Shown: piece by piece, positions 1 to 7,006 of the stretch | Numbering within the stretch: position 1 is the stretch's first letter | Layout of the letters: each line of letters begins with the position of its first letter | Assembly (NCBI GenBank): GCA_964570855.1 | Contig: CAZMZR010000091.1 | Location: 1 to 12,856 of the forward strand | DNA from: JAFGPS01 sp964570855 | GTDB lineage: Bacteria > Planctomycetota > Phycisphaerae > Sedimentisphaerales > Anaerobacaceae | DNA length: 12,856 bases | Reading direction: 5' to 3' | The notes under the pieces: generated by a model | What the model was told of the DNA's origin: nothing | Database searches by the model: none | Seen by the model: only the letters and a program-made list of their open reading frames with translations | Program-made: the position numbers and the translations under genes

Positions 1-271
1 TTTGTTTGTTGGTTCGTGGGTATTGCGTAATCCCTTGGGGATGCCTGACGGCAGTGATGGCTTACGCCGGTCGAAAGTAATTGGCCTAAATTCTATACCC
101 TAAACGCTATCAATAGTATAATACAACCGCGGTATTGAAATGCATCTGGGAAAATGAATCATCATTTACTGTGTTGATTTTGTGGCAGTTTTTGTGGAAC
201 TTACGGCATTGTTTGTGGCTGAATATATAAAGAGACGCAATTCTTTCTCAGATAGTGGATATATAAAACTT
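1..271. other. Gene-free left edge
   Basis: I see no supportable gene here. A frame on the plus strand is open from position 2 to the stop at 101-103 and a minus-strand frame is open from about 101 to the window edge, but neither translation resembles a family I know and neither has a start inside the window. The stretch is AT-rich on its right side, with three TTTGTGG words between about 180 and 220 that look like simple sequence. It lies directly downstream of the recombinase tail. Confidence 0.4.
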
Positions 272-400
272 CTAACTTGACTTAGAACTCTTTATAGGTG
301 CCACCTTGTCATACAATTCCTCAGGAACCTGCAGATAATGCTTTGCTGAGATTTCGATATTATGTCCAATCCAAGCGTTATTCCCGTTCTGATCGCCAGG
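272..400 (-). pseudogene. Tyrosine recombinase (integrase) C-terminal remnant
   Basis: Read on the minus strand, this frame is open from 400 down to a TAG at 272-274 and carries AWIGHNIEISAKHYLQV followed by PEELYDKVA. This is the box at the extreme C-terminus of phage-type tyrosine recombinases: the W(I/L)GH motif supplies the second conserved His, and the Tyr of KHY is the expected DNA-cleaving nucleophile. The frame is closed upstream by a TGA at 401-403, and the catalytic Arg-His-Arg part is absent from the window, so about 35 residues of a protein usually over 300 residues remain. It overlaps the last codons of the PD40 gene by about 20 bases in another frame. I infer the scar of an old integration or recombination event. 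The motif is clear, but the piece is short. Confidence 0.6.
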
Positions 401-2021
401 TCACGCCAGCAGACGGGAGGGTTCCGACTTTCGGCGTGGCCATTGTAACGGGCATTTCGACAGGTATTTTTTCGAGGCTTCGAACTACTTTTCCGAGTTT
501 TTCTCGTGTGATTCTCACCGGCCGGATGATCAGTTCGGGGACACTGTAGGTCCAAAGACAAGAATCGTAAAAGGTCGGATCCTGCTGGGGCAAAGGTATG
601 GGCTTGCTGGCCGTACCGTCCTCGTTCAGATAGGCAAGATATATCCGGGTAAATACGCCGTAATCCCGCTTGCTGCTGAACGCAATCCACCTGCTGTTGC
701 TGGAAAAACTGTGCCATGACTCGCTTTTGTCACTGTTAATATCAAGTCTGTGATATTCGAATCGCCCCGTCTTTTCGGCATCTTCAAGGTCAATAATATA
801 CAGATCACTACTTGTCTGATAAACAGGGAAACAGCCGTAATTGCACATACAGAATAACAGCCATCTTCCATCAGGACTGACACGCGGCAAAAGGGCGCTC
901 AGTCCTGTATCCTCAGCCGACAACACTGTCTCAAGCGGCCCCCACTCACCCCCGTCGATGTCATAATCTGTCCGGACAAGGTCATATTTTATCTGGTCAT
1001 ACTCTTCAGGAACTATTGTTCGATCTGTCCAGGTTATCGGTGCGCTGCAAAAATACAAATATCGTCCATCAGGCGACCATGTTGGATAAGTTTCCAGACA
1101 GTTGCTATTTGCAAGATCTGATGTCGTTTTCACAGTTCCCGAGTCAGTCAGATAGTAGGCCACTAAAGAATCAAAATCAATCACATCTCGAACTTCATTT
1201 GCCGCCGAATGCAGAAAAAGCTTGACATCATTCACAGAAAAAAAGGCTTGGCGGCCGCTTGGGTGCCAGGAGGAATATCCGAATTTCGTACCGATCTTTT
1301 TTACTTCGCCGTCTTCGATCAACAAAGCTGCACTTCCATAATCCGTACTTCGGATTCCGATCAGCATCTTGTCGGGCTTATTTTGCAGGAATGTGTGACA
1401 GTTCAGACATCCGTGCTTAAAATATCCATTGTCCAAAATAAGAGACTCATGAAAATTATTCAGATCACGCTGATATATACCCATCTCTCTCCAGGTCCGA
1501 TGGCCCGGTCGAATCTTTCTGTACACAAGAAAGGCATCTATATCTTCTTTTGCAATTGTGTTGGTGATGGTTTTGAAGCGGGACCATTGTTTCTTTCCTG
1601 TGTCAGAAGCTCCCGCAGCACTCCCGGATTTGACAAAGATATCCATACTAAGCTGCCGGCCCCTGTTGAGATCAAGAAGGTTATGCCAGGGCTGCTCCGG
1701 AATCGTAATCTTGCCGGTTCTGCTGAATATTTTGATCGGTTTCCCTGTTTCCGAGTAAATTCTCACGAAGTACTCTGAGCCTTCCTGTTGTATGACAAAG
1801 TTCAATGGAGCTATATTCGGCGGGATGATGGTGTCATAGTATTCGGGTCGGATTTCTGCAGGACTATCGATATCATTATATTGCATAATTACCTGTTCGT
1901 TACTACGGATCGCGTAAAGTAATGCAAGAGCTAAAAACGCACAGCCTGTGAGTCCATAAACATACTTTGCCCTTTTAGTGTTATGTTTTTTAACTTTATC
2001 TGGTTCCTGCAATCCAGTCAT
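378..2021 (-). CDS. Membrane-anchored PD40/TolB-like beta-propeller with one c-haem site
   Basis: This 547-residue protein has one N-terminal membrane segment (about residues 20-38), so the rest is probably extracytoplasmic. A single CLNCH motif (Cys205, Cys208, His209) fits covalent c-type haem attachment. PD40/TolB-like propeller blades follow, seen as WHPSGRQAFF (about 252), WSPDGRYLYF (about 315), VSPDGRWLLF (about 381) and SSNSRWIAFSS (about 440). It starts with the ATG of an ATGA overlap with the upstream gene, preceded by AGGA, so the two are translationally coupled. Related proteins pair a haem motif with TolB blades; function is not established, and roles in redox sensing or envelope complexes are guesses. 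The last 25 or so residues (after about 520) look non-native and run into recombinase-derived DNA, so the original 3' end may have been replaced. Confidence 0.75.
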   Translation of the reverse strand: MTGLQEPDKVKKHNTKRAKYVYGLTGCAFLALALLYAIRSNEQVIMQYNDIDSPAEIRPEYYDTIIPPNIAPLNFVIQQEGSEYFVRIYSETGKPIKIFSRTGKITIPEQPWHNLLDLNRGRQLSMDIFVKSGSAAGASDTGKKQWSRFKTITNTIAKEDIDAFLVYRKIRPGHRTWREMGIYQRDLNNFHESLILDNGYFKHGCLNCHTFLQNKPDKMLIGIRSTDYGSAALLIEDGEVKKIGTKFGYSSWHPSGRQAFFSVNDVKLFLHSAANEVRDVIDFDSLVAYYLTDSGTVKTTSDLANSNCLETYPTWSPDGRYLYFCSAPITWTDRTIVPEEYDQIKYDLVRTDYDIDGGEWGPLETVLSAEDTGLSALLPRVSPDGRWLLFCMCNYGCFPVYQTSSDLYIIDLEDAEKTGRFEYHRLDINSDKSESWHSFSSNSRWIAFSSKRDYGVFTRIYLAYLNEDGTASKPIPLPQQDPTFYDSCLWTYSVPELIIRPVRITREKLGKVVRSLEKIPVEMPVTMATPKVGTLPSAGVTWRSERE

Positions 2022-4000
2022 TCTGTCGTTCCTGAAGTCCCATAGAGAAAATAGAAGAAATATGTGTTTCCGTACTTACTCGCCAGCTCGTTATATGCGG
2101 CTTGTTTGTTAGAGCCATAATTATGCAGTATTCGACCGAAATCATCGATTCGCTGCCTTAATGAATCGCTCGGCCGGTAACCGCTGATGCGTATCCGTTG
2201 CCCGGTGCCTGCTACATAAGTAAGACAGGCTTCTTCAAAGTGTGTGGGCACCTGGGAATAGCCAAAATCTTTGAGACGGTTAATGTTCTGAATAAGATTA
2301 CCCAAATGTCTTTCCAACATGTAACAGGCCATTAAATACTCAAAAGCCATTCGATTCCGGCTGTTCTTCTCTAACAGCAGAGCCAGCATTGTATGTATTG
2401 GTATCGTCTGCGTGCAATAGTCTTTGTCGAGGGAAATTGATCTCAGGTGTTGAATGTACTTGTCTGTTGAACAATTTGGATCGGTTTCGAGCAGCTTTAA
2501 ATATTTTCCGGCCCACTTACTGTAAAAGAGTGTTTTATCAAGTGTGTTAAGATAAACTCGCGCAGAGTCAAAATTAGCCTTTACAATATTAATCAGCACC
2601 AGCCTCTGTAAAATCATGGGACGGTCCCCAAGTCCTTCGAGACATTCGGTCAGGTCATTTTCCGCCATGTTGACCAGACCGATATCCAGATAGGCGTCGA
2701 AGTTCCGCCAGTAATGCCATCTGTATGCAGGATTTGATAGAAACAGATAATCCGGATCCTGCGGCCACGAGAACATCTCATAGCCAAGGCGACTAGTGTT
2801 ATATAAAGCTTTGTTAACCGAATGGACTACAAGTGGGTTGGTAGGATCATTCCGAGCAGCCTCAATCAATTCCGGCCACATCCTGTGGTATGCATAGTAA
2901 TCGACTTTCAGCAGGGTTCTGAGATTTTCCTTACGGGAAACGAAAACAGCAGTGCCTGTGACGATAAGCAAAAGCGATGTTTCTACTATCCATCTGAATT
3001 TTGATGACCGTCTATACCAGTTAAATATCCTCACTATTAGATTAAGCGATTTCACCTGACGGTTTTTATCTGTCTTTGTATTGCTCTGTTCTTTTAACCG
3101 ACGTAGTCTTTTCAGGAGTAATTGCCAGAGACCAAGTATAAGAAGTATCGCGGGCGGGATTAGAAAGAGACAGTAGATAAATATAACTCCTCTCCTGCGA
3201 GTTTCGTAATATAGAATTTTCCAGGAAAAAGGCAACAGGTCGGAATAAGCATTGACAACACTGACACGGAATATGATAAGGCCCATAACGTACGGAAGAA
3301 CAGCGGCGGTCAACAGGTAAAACAGGCCTGTTTTCCACCGATTTCTGAAAAGCAGTTCGTAAACCGTGCAAATAACCGCAAATAACAGAAATGCACCACC
3401 GGCAAGATAATACAAGCCTACAGACAGTAAAAGGAAAATACCTGTTTGTCCGGCGGGATTGATACGGGATAAACTCACCTTGAAATACAAAAATGCAAAA
3501 ATCAACGCGGCCAGTAATGCCGTCGTTGTTGTGAAAAAGTAGGTATACCGTGTGTAGCTGATAAGCACAAAAAGCGGAAGAATATAACATATACCGCGAA
3601 GACGTGAGAAGTTTACAGTTTTCCGCAGATATGCCATACATGCGCCGAGCAGCCATGCTTGCACTGTGACAATGAAAGCTCCGGCCCATGAATAATAGAA
3701 GAACTGGGACAGGAATGCCGAGACATATTCGACGAGTCCGCCTGGATACGATAGAAACGTCTTGAAAAAAGGCAAGCCTTTATAAAAGACAGGAAAATTG
3801 GTAATAATACCTGCTCCGTGGTACAAGAATCGTAAATCTACATAAAACCGCAGATATATATAGAAAAGGGAGAAAAAGATCAAAGCTCGAAGTGAAATAC
3901 CAATTCTTAAATAGGCGTGGTTCTTTACATGGGATTTATATCTTATACAGTTCTGCAGAATTTGAGGCCATCGCAAAATTTTTTTCCGGATTCCAAGCAT
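2018..4000 (-). CDS. Polytopic membrane protein with helical-repeat-like C-terminal half (DUF6057-like)
   Basis: This protein has 660 residues. Roughly residues 35-365 contain about eight to ten hydrophobic segments (for example around 35-55, 100-122, 138-175, 187-215, 226-246, 272-297 and 341-355), separated by short basic loops. The remainder, about 370-660, is soluble and helical, with spaced Leu/Ala/Tyr positions reminiscent of TPR-like repeats. The stretch FLSYPGGLVEYVSAFLSQFF (81-100), lying between the first membrane segments, matches my memory of the DUF6057 membrane family known mostly from Bacteroidota; no function is established. The start ATG has only a weak GAG upstream. It overlaps the haem-PD40 gene by four bases, so they form one operon and probably one complex. 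The family name is recalled, not searched. Confidence 0.7.
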   Translation of the reverse strand: MLGIRKKILRWPQILQNCIRYKSHVKNHAYLRIGISLRALIFFSLFYIYLRFYVDLRFLYHGAGIITNFPVFYKGLPFFKTFLSYPGGLVEYVSAFLSQFFYYSWAGAFIVTVQAWLLGACMAYLRKTVNFSRLRGICYILPLFVLISYTRYTYFFTTTTALLAALIFAFLYFKVSLSRINPAGQTGIFLLLSVGLYYLAGGAFLLFAVICTVYELLFRNRWKTGLFYLLTAAVLPYVMGLIIFRVSVVNAYSDLLPFSWKILYYETRRRGVIFIYCLFLIPPAILLILGLWQLLLKRLRRLKEQSNTKTDKNRQVKSLNLIVRIFNWYRRSSKFRWIVETSLLLIVTGTAVFVSRKENLRTLLKVDYYAYHRMWPELIEAARNDPTNPLVVHSVNKALYNTSRLGYEMFSWPQDPDYLFLSNPAYRWHYWRNFDAYLDIGLVNMAENDLTECLEGLGDRPMILQRLVLINIVKANFDSARVYLNTLDKTLFYSKWAGKYLKLLETDPNCSTDKYIQHLRSISLDKDYCTQTIPIHTMLALLLEKNSRNRMAFEYLMACYMLERHLGNLIQNINRLKDFGYSQVPTHFEEACLTYVAGTGQRIRISGYRPSDSLRQRIDDFGRILHNYGSNKQAAYNELASKYGNTYFFYFLYGTSGTTE

Positions 4001-4310
4001 TGCTCTAAATGTTCGATACGTCTTTATCTTTTAATATTGAAATAGTACATCTTAACATAAAGACAAAGCATATCAGGCTCATAAAATAATACAAACACAA
4101 ACAACCCTCAGAGGTATAATTGTTAAAACCAACGAATCGGATTGTTCAGACATCATGTTTTCCTTGAAGCTTACTCATACTGATTTTACCAGATGAACGC
4201 TTATTGTCAAGAAAATGTGAGCATAACTCACGGGGCATCCGGTTGGAAATCCAGTGCAACCGTTCAGGCTATGAGGCGATTTCTATATCTTTCTGTGACT
4301 TGTGGGATAA
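4001..4310. other. Intergenic spacer between the membrane operon and the beta-helix remnant
   Basis: No gene is seen. The right end (about 4200-4310) has stops in the frame of the beta-helix remnant, which marks where that gene was cut. The left end must carry the promoter of the minus-strand operon; a possible pair is TTGTCT with TATTTC about 16 bases downstream, but both boxes are weak. A short inverted repeat, CGGTTG (4240-4245) and CAACCG (4257-4262), lies in the middle with no T run. Confidence 0.4.
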
Positions 4311-4934
4311 GAACTGTATAGCAGCAATCCAATCCTTACAAATTGCACTTTCACCGGGAACATGGCACAGGACGGCGCCGGGATTTACAATTTGCGGAGC
4401 AGTCATTTAATCCTGACCAACTGTATATTCAGCACCAACTCAGCCGTAACTTCGGGCGGTGGAATTTATAATCATGGTAGTGATATTATTTCGACGAATT
4501 GTACATTCGCTCAAAACTCTGCACAAAACGGAAACGCTATCGCTTGCATCACAACATACTATCTTTCTCCAAATTATATTAGTCTTACTGGATGCATTCT
4601 TTGGGATAATGGTGAAGAAATATGGATTAAGGGTAATTATACCACAATGGAGATTACTTGCAGCGATATCCGGGGTGGATGGGATGGCCAAGGTAATATT
4701 GGTGTTGATCCATTGTTTTCTGATTCAAATAATGGTGATTATCATCTAAAATCTCAGGCGGGAAGATACGATCCAGTTAGCTAAAGCTGGGTAATTGACG
4801 ATGTAACCAGCCCATGTATCGACGCCGGTGATCCAAATACGCCGGTTGGCGATGAACCAATGCCAAACGGCGGGATTATCAATATGGGCGCCTACGGCGG
4901 AACCGCCGAGGCTAGTAAGAGTCCTGTAAACTGA
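4311..4934 (+). pseudogene. Right-handed parallel beta-helix protein, 5'-truncated and with an in-frame stop
   Basis: One reading frame from 4311 to TGA at 4932-4934 encodes classic beta-helix rungs: SSNPILTNCTFTGN, GAGIYN, LILTNCIFSTNSA, SGGGIYN, ISTNCTFAQNSAQNGNA. The usual terminal cassette follows: GVDPLFSD, GDYHLKSQAGRYDPVS, then SWVIDDVTSPCIDAGDP, and NGGIINMGAYGGTAEAS. The frame is broken once, by TAA at 4782-4784 between PVS and SWV, where family members usually have Gln; a C-to-T change of CAA explains it. The N-terminal part, including any signal peptide, is missing; upstream DNA has stops in all relevant positions. Intact relatives are large exported proteins. An ATG at 4362 lies inside a rung and is not a credible native start. 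Confidence 0.8.
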
Positions 4935-4971
4935 AAAATGGATTGAAAAAAGCTTACATTTTTCCCAGAAA

Positions 4972-5847
4972 TTAGAAGACGATGGCGGCGTAGCCGACGC
5001 TGTCGGCGCTTGAGGTTCCCATTCTGGTGCGCATTACTTCATTACTGTTGGTATGAGCGAGCAGGAGGCCCTTTTTCGAGCCGAGCTTTTTGGCCGCTGC
5101 AATCGTCGCCGCCGAAGCGCCGGGGCCACAGGCGTTGCGATTCTCCGCGGCAGTGGCCAGCAGGGCCTGCGGCTCAAGCTTTAGAGCGGCATCGATAAAT
5201 TTCTTATCGTTGACCGACACGGCCCATTGGAGGGCCTTGCTGTTGACTCCCATCGGCGTAAAACCGTATCGCGGGCCGTAATGGGTCAAATCCGTCGAGC
5301 CGATACAGACGATTTTCTTGTCTTTGCTGCGACTGATAATCTCGCCGACATTCTCACCCAGCGTTATTGCCTGCTCTGAGGGCGGAACCAGAATCGGCAG
5401 TATCTTGGCACCGGCAAAAAGATACTGAATGAACGGGACCTGCACTTCGATACTGTGTTCGTTTTGATGTGCACTGCGGTCGCTTCGGCCGGGACCGGCT
5501 TCGAGGACTTCGTCGGCCAGCTCCTCATCGACAGAGGCCTGGCCCAGCGGCGTTTCCCAGAATCCTCTGTCGTAAACTGCCGGTACGCCGCCGAAATAAC
5601 TATGCGCCGCCCCGAATATGATAAAAGTATGGACCTTTTCATGCTGCTGCCTGATCGCCGTGAAGACCATCGCGGCCAGGCTGCCGCTAAATGTCCAGCC
5701 GGCGTGCGGAACGATACCCGCTACTATCGTCTCAGGCAATAACTCACTGGAAACTATCGCATCGATGAAAACATTGATTTCGTCTATGCAGGCATCGTGC
5801 TGACCGGGATAAAACTGGCCTGCAACTATTGATTTTCTCGTTTGCAT
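4972..5847 (-). CDS. amrB: MEMO1-like protein, AmmeMemoRadiSam system protein B
   Basis: This protein has 291 residues from the preferred ATG. The motifs are those of the MEMO family, a fold related to class III non-haem iron dioxygenases: RKSIVAGQFYPG at the N-terminus, PHAGWTFSG, GAAHSYFGG, ETPLGQASVDEEL, NEHSIEVQVPFIQ, GSTDLTHYGPRYGF and NACGPGA. The putative metal or active-site residues corresponding to His49, His81, Asp189, His192 and Cys244 of human MEMO1 are all present (His in PHAGW, His in AHSYF, DLTH, and Cys in NACGPG). The biochemical role in bacteria is unsettled. The usual partners, a radical SAM protein and an AMMECR1-like protein A, are not in this window. It is divergent from purE. 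A GTG nine bases upstream would add MPK but overlaps the ribosome-binding site. Confidence 0.9.
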   Translation of the reverse strand: MQTRKSIVAGQFYPGQHDACIDEINVFIDAIVSSELLPETIVAGIVPHAGWTFSGSLAAMVFTAIRQQHEKVHTFIIFGAAHSYFGGVPAVYDRGFWETPLGQASVDEELADEVLEAGPGRSDRSAHQNEHSIEVQVPFIQYLFAGAKILPILVPPSEQAITLGENVGEIISRSKDKKIVCIGSTDLTHYGPRYGFTPMGVNSKALQWAVSVNDKKFIDAALKLEPQALLATAAENRNACGPGASAATIAAAKKLGSKKGLLLAHTNSNEVMRTRMGTSSADSVGYAAIVF

Positions 5848-5855
5848 CTTTGGCA

Positions 5856-5861
5856 CCCCTT
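5856..5861 (-). promoter_or_regulatory. Ribosome-binding site that fixes the amrB start
   Basis: AAGGGG on the minus strand ends eight bases before the ATG at 5847. The alternative GTG at 5856 abuts this sequence, too close to be used, so the ATG start is preferred. Confidence 0.6.
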
Positions 5862-5940
5862 AGCTGATGCTCGATTACTAATTCAACTCAATCCCCGAAT
5901 ATAAAATTTCTTCTATTCTTCAGGCCTTCGCTATGCAAAC

Positions 5941-5969
5941 TTGCGTTCGGAACACTTAGCCGTTATTAT
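5941..5969 (+). promoter_or_regulatory. Candidate purE promoter
   Basis: TTGCGT and TATTAT are separated by 17 bases in the 170-base divergent gap between amrB and purE, placing a transcription start about 40 bases before the purE ATG. The -10 box is close to consensus and the -35 box is weak. Planctomycete promoters are poorly defined, so this is only a candidate. Confidence 0.3.
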
Positions 5970-6017
5970 TACCGCATAATCTGGAACAATATTGTAACCT
6001 ATAACAGAGAGAAAACA

Positions 6018-6521
6018 ATGGTATCTGAAAAAAATACTACCGTAGCAGTAGTGATGGGTTCGGACAGCGATATGGACGTTATGCGAAGCTGCATCGAGCA
6101 GCTCGAGGATTTCGGAATCAAACCGACGGTGCGTATAATCTCGGCCCACCGCACGCCGGAAATCGCCGCCGAATTCGCCAAAAATGCAGCCGAAAAAGAC
6201 ATAAAAGTAATAATTGCCGCAGCCGGTATGGCGGCCCACCTGGCCGGCGCCCTGGCGGCGCATACGAGCTTGCCGATCATAGGTGTGCCATTAAGTTCCA
6301 GCTCCGGGCTTAATGGTATCGACGCCCTGCTTAGCACCGTTCAGATGCCTCCGGGCGTACCCGTGGCAACGATGGCCATTGGTAAAGCGGGCGCCAGGAA
6401 CGCGGCCGTATTTACAGTGCAAATACTGGCACTATCCGACAAGAACCTCCGCGAAAAACTGATGGAGTTCAAAAAGGCACAGGAGAAAAAAGTCATTGAT
6501 AAAGATTCGGGCGTCCGGTAA
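6018..6521 (+). CDS. purE: 5-(carboxyamino)imidazole ribonucleotide mutase
   Basis: This protein of 167 residues has the length of class I PurE, which converts N5-CAIR to 4-carboxy-AIR in de novo purine synthesis in the cytoplasm. Visible motifs are VMGSDSDMDVM (12-22), ISAHRTP (41-47), AAAGMAAHLAG (67-77), GLNGIDALLSTVQMPPGVPVAT (97-118) and the IGKAGARNAA block. Active-site residues corresponding to Ser16, Asp19, His45 and Arg46 of E. coli PurE are present, shifted by one. The glycine loop ends HLAG instead of the common HLPG, a mild change. The start ATG follows GAGAG at a normal distance. No purK is next to it; the partner must lie elsewhere. It is divergent from amrB, and the OrfA-like gene converges on its 3' end. 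Confidence 0.95.
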   Translation: MVSEKNTTVAVVMGSDSDMDVMRSCIEQLEDFGIKPTVRIISAHRTPEIAAEFAKNAAEKDIKVIIAAAGMAAHLAGALAAHTSLPIIGVPLSSSSGLNGIDALLSTVQMPPGVPVATMAIGKAGARNAAVFTVQILALSDKNLREKLMEFKKAQEKKVIDKDSGVR

Positions 6522-6586
6522 AATCGGTGATTTCTGCTCAATAACGGAAAAAAGTTGCCTTTTCTCTTGCAATTCTGCGATTATTT

Positions 6587-6901
6587 TCATATAAATATTA
6601 TTGACGACCATCGCTGTCCTTCTTTTTTTTTGAGGTATCGAATCGCTAAAGCCTGATCACCGGCGAGCTTCTCGAGATCGGCAACCTTTTTTTGCAGATA
6701 TTCGACGTGCCCGGAAGCTCTGCCGACCGGCCTGCCGATGCCATTTCTAAGTAACTCCATTGCCCTGTCTTTGAGCTTGTAGGCGTAGGTATTGCCGATA
6801 TCCCATTTCCTGCAAATCTCCGCGACAGACATCTTTCCGCTCAGCATTTCCAAGGCCATTTCTAATCTCTGTTCATCTGTAAATTTTGATGCTCTGGCCA
6901 T
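6587..6901 (-). CDS. Transposase OrfA-like helix-turn-helix protein (IS3-type), solitary
   Basis: This protein has 104 residues from the ATG at 6901. Residues 5-50 form a transposase-type helix-turn-helix (KFTDEQRLEMALEML, MSVAEICRKWDIGNTYAYKLKDRA), followed by a basic GRPVGR hinge and a coiled coil (about 65-92) ending in KKK. This is the plan of OrfA in IS3-family elements. There is no OrfB: downstream (towards lower coordinates) purE begins after 65 bases. The end of the gene has nine consecutive A residues on the coding strand, the kind of site where OrfA/OrfB frameshifting occurs in IS3 elements; here it leads only into a short unrelated tail. Either it is an IS remnant or a domesticated DNA-binding protein. 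A longer frame begins at 6946, but the strong ribosome-binding site favours 6901. Confidence 0.7.
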   Translation of the reverse strand: MARASKFTDEQRLEMALEMLSGKMSVAEICRKWDIGNTYAYKLKDRAMELLRNGIGRPVGRASGHVEYLQKKVADLEKLAGDQALAIRYLKKKEGQRWSSIIFI

Positions 6902-6909
6902 CCTTGAGA

Positions 6910-6916
6910 CTCCTTT
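6910..6916 (-). promoter_or_regulatory. Ribosome-binding site that fixes the OrfA-like start
   Basis: AAAGGAG on the minus strand lies eight bases before the ATG at 6901. This rules against the longer reading frame from 6946, which would run through the inverted repeat. Confidence 0.65.
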
Positions 6917-6928
6917 ACGTGATCCGCC

Positions 6929-6973
6929 GACGTGTAACTCCAGCAACCCTACGGGTTACTTCCGTTACACGTC
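6929..6973 (-). repeat. Inverted repeat in the OrfA-like leader (long hairpin)
   Basis: GACGTGTAAC (6929-6938) and GTTACACGTC (6964-6973) are perfect 10-base complements enclosing 25 bases. Inside them AACCC (6945-6949) and GGGTT (6953-6957) form a second small stem, so the transcript could fold into a two-tier hairpin. It lies just behind the candidate promoter and upstream of the ribosome-binding site. It may be an operator, an mRNA leader structure or an element end; there is no T run, so it is not a terminator. Confidence 0.6.
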
Positions 6974-6977
6974 TTGG

Positions 6978-7006
6978 ATTATAATCCATACCCTATTCGG
7001 TGTCTC
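6978..7006 (-). promoter_or_regulatory. Candidate promoter of the OrfA-like gene
   Basis: On the minus strand GAGACA (7006-7001) and a perfect TATAAT (6983-6978) are spaced by 17 bases. The -10 box sits in a 12-base palindrome, GGATTATAATCC (6976-6987), so it also reads as a -10 box on the plus strand. Transcription would begin at about 6971, at the edge of the inverted repeat. Confidence 0.45.

Noticed and set aside
1..103. Partial frames running off the left edge on both strands
   Set aside because: Each is about 33 codons, has no family resemblance and no start in the window, so there is no basis for calling a gene.
292..717. A 141-codon minus-strand frame overlapping the PD40 gene
   Set aside because: It is in another frame of the PD40 coding sequence, which has clear propeller motifs; the translation is Arg/Cys/Gln-rich and family-less. 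The integrase tail is in a different frame from this one.
1209..1778. A 189-codon plus-strand frame
   Set aside because: It is the antisense shadow of the PD40 gene, with no ribosome-binding site and no recognisable domain.
3066..3689. A 207-codon minus-strand frame
   Set aside because: It is an alternative frame inside the 660-residue membrane protein gene; composition is not protein-like and the true gene has coherent membrane segments.
4228..4262. A cobalamin-riboswitch-like string (GGGGCATCCGGTTGG and following)
   Set aside because: Only a loose resemblance; the conserved core spacing is absent and the downstream feature is a truncated pseudogene, not a B12-related gene.
4204..4410. A 68-codon frame starting at TTG before the beta-helix remnant
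   Set aside because: Its second half is the out-of-frame reading of beta-helix rungs that make sense in the frame beginning at 4311, and its first half matches nothing.
6929..6973. The inverted repeat as an integron attC site
   Set aside because: The arms do not match the conserved attC core boxes (RYYYAAC and GTTRRRY), and no integrase or cassette array is next to it.
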